A stretch of DNA of 8,812 nt from Planctomycetota bacterium (GTDB lineage Bacteria > Planctomycetota > Planctomycetia > Pirellulales > Pirellulaceae): assembly GCA_019347795.1 (NCBI GenBank), contig JAHWKS010000155.1, forward strand, positions 1-8,812, in the 5' to 3' direction. Of the stretch, positions 6,969 to 8,812 are shown piece after piece (positions within the stretch are counted from its first letter, which is position 1; every line of letters begins with the position of its first letter). The notes below the pieces were generated by a model. It was not told the DNA's origin. It saw only the letters and a list, made by a program, of their open reading frames with translations, and ran no database searches. Made by a program: the position numbers and the translations under genes.

Positions 6969-7321
6969 GGCTTGCAACCTTTCTCTGCGGGAGACGACGG
7001 CGCCGGCGATTCAGGCGTCCCCCGGCGCCGGCGCCAAAGCATAATCCAGGAGACGATCCACGCCGCGCCCAGCAGCACGAACAGCGGTCCCAGCGGGATC
7101 ACCGTCTGCGACGGCGTGGAGAGCGGCGTCTGCGGCTCGCGGCCCGCGGCCTGCTCGGCGGCACGCTGGCGGCCTTGCACCTTCCGCTCCAGTTGCGCCT
7201 GCCGCTCCAACACCCGCGGCCGCATGACCGTCAAAACGATCAAGGCGAAGGTGGCGAAGAGGTAGACCCAGAACCAGGGGGAGTCGGAGAGCGGCGGCCG
7301 CCGCGGCGCCGATGCGTTCAT
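6965..7321 (-). CDS. Small two-TM membrane protein, function unknown
   Basis: This 118-residue protein has two membrane helices (about 16-36, WFWVYLFATFALIVLTVMRP, and 75-96, IPLGPLFVLLGAAWIVSWIM) around a charged, probably helical segment (ERQAQLERKVQGRQRAAEQA, 39-58) and a Pro/Thr-rich stretch. The second helix ends in WRRRRG, a strong positive-inside signal, so both ends and the C-terminal tail are likely cytoplasmic and the charged loop outside. ATG at 7321 was chosen over TTG at 7339; GAGG lies just ahead, though very close. It shares an ATGA overlap with the next gene, so the two are almost surely one operon and may act together in the membrane. It is divergent from the metallohydrolase gene. 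No family is recognised. Confidence 0.75.
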   Translation of the reverse strand: MNASAPRRPPLSDSPWFWVYLFATFALIVLTVMRPRVLERQAQLERKVQGRQRAAEQAAGREPQTPLSTPSQTVIPLGPLFVLLGAAWIVSWIMLWRRRRGTPESPAPSSPAEKGCKP

Positions 7322-7350
7322 CCCCTCACTGTACGGCAACGCCGAAAAAG

Positions 7351-7379
7351 TTGCGACCGGCCGCCCCGCTGTTTAGACT
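7351..7379 (+). promoter_or_regulatory. Candidate promoter for the secreted metallohydrolase gene
   Basis: TTGCGA (7351-7356, 4 of 6 to TTGACA) and TAGACT (7374-7379, 4 of 6 to TATAAT) are separated by exactly 17 bases. The leader to the ATG at 7448 would be about 60 bases. It lies in the 126-base divergent gap with the membrane operon. No clear promoter was found for the minus strand. Confidence 0.33.
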
Positions 7380-7447
7380 ACTCGCCGAGGGCGCCGGTCG
7401 AACGCCGCGGCGCCGCCAAGCCGCATCACCTTTGCCCGCCGAATACC

Positions 7448-8812
7448 ATGCGCCACGCCCGCTTTGCTTATGCACTTGCATTGTGTTCTCTGTTCCACGT
7501 TTTGCCCCATTCGCAGTCGGCGGAACTAGTGCGGCTCACGCCGGAGAATTGGGATGAGTACGCGCCCCAGGGGAAAGAGGTCGATCGCATCTATGGCGAT
7601 TACGTGATGCGGAATGATCGCATCATCGCCGTGATCGCGCAGCCGGTGGCCGGCCGGAATGCGAACATGACGGTGCAAGGAGTGCGCGGGGCGGTGATCG
7701 ACCTGACGCTGCGGGATGCGGAGAACGATCAACTCAGCGCCTTCTATCCCACCGCGGCCCGCTTTCCGCTTTCGCTGCCAGCGGGGAAGCGAGCCGGCGC
7801 CGCGGCGACCAAGGGGGACCGCGTCACGCTGACGCTCGGCGCCGAGGCCGCCGAGGGCCAGCCGGCGGTGACCGTCGTTTACGAGCTTGCCGACGGTTCG
7901 CCGGCGCTGGCGGCGACGACCGTTTACGAGAATCCGCATGACAAGCCGCTCGAAGTCGAACTGGTGGACGCGGTGCGGGCGGACCGCAGCTTCACGATGA
8001 ACGTCGATCAGGACCGCGGGCTATTCTGGGCGTATGACGAGTGGTGGAAGCAGGCCTACGGCGTGATGGCCGAAGATCACGCAGTGAAGCTCACCGGCGG
8101 CGGCCGGCCTTTGCTGCACTACGAGAAAGACGGCGCGCCCGGCGTGCTCCTGGCGCCGCAGCAGAAGCACGCGCTGGTCCGCCGCGTTTTCCCGGCGGAG
8201 AACACGCTCGACCTGCTGGCCATCGCCGACGAGCTTCGCGGCAAGCAGACGCAGCCGGCGACGGTCGTCGTAAATGATGAGGCCGGTCCCATCGCCGGCG
8301 CCTTCATTTCCTTCAGCCGCGAGGGGAATCGCTACGGGCAAGGCCGCACCGACGAAGAGGGCCGCCTCGCGACCCGCGTCCCCGCCGGGAGTTACGAAGT
8401 CGCCGTGGAAGCCGTCGGCCGCGCGAAGCAGACGATCACGATCGACGCGACGTCGCCCGTCGAAGACATCATCGAGATGGAGCAGCCCGGCTACGTGACC
8501 GCCAACGTCACCGACGACGCCGGCAACCCGATACCCTGTAAGGTCGCCTTTCGCGGCGTCGAGGGAACGCCCGACCCCAACTGGGGTCCCGACACGTTCA
8601 TCTACGGCGTGCAAAACCTCCGCTACACGCCTAACGGCCGCTTTCGCACCGAGATCGCTCCGGGCAAGTACCGCGTCGCCGTCAGTTACGGACCGGAATA
8701 CGATGCCGTGTTCGCCGAGATCGACGTGCTCCGGGGCCAGGAGACGAACATCACCGCGACGCTTCGGCGCGTGGTTGATACGCGCGGCTGGGTGAGCAGC
8801 GATTTCCACAGC
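7448..8812 (+). CDS. Secreted CehA/McbA-like metallohydrolase, N-terminal part (runs off window)
   Basis: The frame is open from ATG 7448 to the last base, giving 455 residues with no stop. Residues 1-25 form a signal peptide with basic start and hydrophobic core (ALALCSLFHVLP), with cleavage likely near residues 24-25, so the protein is exported. Residues about 28-265 are a beta-rich region (IYGDYVMRNDRIIAVIA, then NANMTVQGVRGAVIDL) that I recall in front of planctomycete CehA/McbA-family enzymes. Two carboxypeptidase-regulatory-like beta-sandwich repeats follow, at about 268-333 (AGPIAGAFISF, TDEEGRL, VPAGSYEVAVE) and 348-442 (AGNPIPCKVAF, NGRF, IAPGKYRVAV). The last residues, GWVSSDFHS (447-455), are the first strand of a PHP-type metal-dependent hydrolase domain, with D452 and H454 as its first likely metal ligands. 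CehA itself is a carbaryl hydrolase, but the substrate here cannot be told. The start codon has no clear ribosome-binding site. Secretion and family are well supported; catalysis is inferred because the active domain is cut off. Confidence 0.88.
   Translation, partial: MRHARFAYALALCSLFHVLPHSQSAELVRLTPENWDEYAPQGKEVDRIYGDYVMRNDRIIAVIAQPVAGRNANMTVQGVRGAVIDLTLRDAENDQLSAFYPTAARFPLSLPAGKRAGAAATKGDRVTLTLGAEAAEGQPAVTVVYELADGSPALAATTVYENPHDKPLEVELVDAVRADRSFTMNVDQDRGLFWAYDEWWKQAYGVMAEDHAVKLTGGGRPLLHYEKDGAPGVLLAPQQKHALVRRVFPAENTLDLLAIADELRGKQTQPATVVVNDEAGPIAGAFISFSREGNRYGQGRTDEEGRLATRVPAGSYEVAVEAVGRAKQTITIDATSPVEDIIEMEQPGYVTANVTDDAGNPIPCKVAFRGVEGTPDPNWGPDTFIYGVQNLRYTPNGRFRTEIAPGKYRVAVSYGPEYDAVFAEIDVLRGQETNITATLRRVVDTRGWVSSDFHS

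Noticed and set aside
8021..8809. 262-residue minus-strand frame opposite the metallohydrolase
   Set aside because: Antisense to a continuous frame with signal peptide, two beta-sandwich repeats and the start of a PHP domain.

Overview
The window looks like a chromosomal segment of a planctomycete, probably from the Pirellula/Rhodopirellula-like group. This is inferred from protein architecture, not from a marker-gene search. The clues are: a PknB-type Ser/Thr kinase with a planctomycete-style N-terminal extension and a DLG (not DFG) motif; a large zinc-ribbon/one-membrane-helix/prenyltransferase-repeat protein; a secreted CehA/McbA-like metallohydrolase; high G+C; and start codons that mostly lack a clear Shine-Dalgarno sequence.

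Layout. (1) 1-383, +: the 3' part of infC (initiation factor IF-3), cut by the left edge. (2) 384-594: a short spacer with one hairpin. (3) 595-1305, -: a basic HEIGH-motif zincin-like protein of unknown role, with its own plausible promoter at 1348-1376. (4) 1523-3181, -: a membrane-anchored Ser/Thr protein kinase, followed downstream by a strong hairpin at 1459-1478. (5) 3182-3477: a divergent control region of about 300 bp holding a candidate kinase promoter and a perfect 10-bp inverted repeat. (6) 3478-5550, +: the zinc-ribbon/prenyltransferase-repeat membrane protein. (7) 6260-5601, -: a two-gene DUF433 antitoxin / DUF5615 PIN-like toxin cassette. (8) 7321-6408, -: two small membrane proteins that overlap by ATGA and end in a hairpin at 6357-6378. 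(9) 7448-8812, +: the N-terminal two-repeat portion of a secreted metallohydrolase, cut at the right edge just as its PHP-type catalytic domain begins.

How the parts relate. Only three links have sequence support: the toxin-antitoxin pair (6-nt gap), the two-gene membrane operon (stop/start overlap), and the shared divergent intergenic region of the kinase and the prenyltransferase-repeat protein. The last suggests joint regulation but does not prove it. infC and the HEIGH protein converge, and the HEIGH gene appears to be its own transcription unit. I saw no tRNA, rRNA, CRISPR array, insertion sequence or replication origin. I do not see a clearly undescribed multi-gene system. The best candidates for a second look are the kinase/prenyltransferase-repeat pair with its inverted repeat, and the two-gene membrane operon of unknown function.
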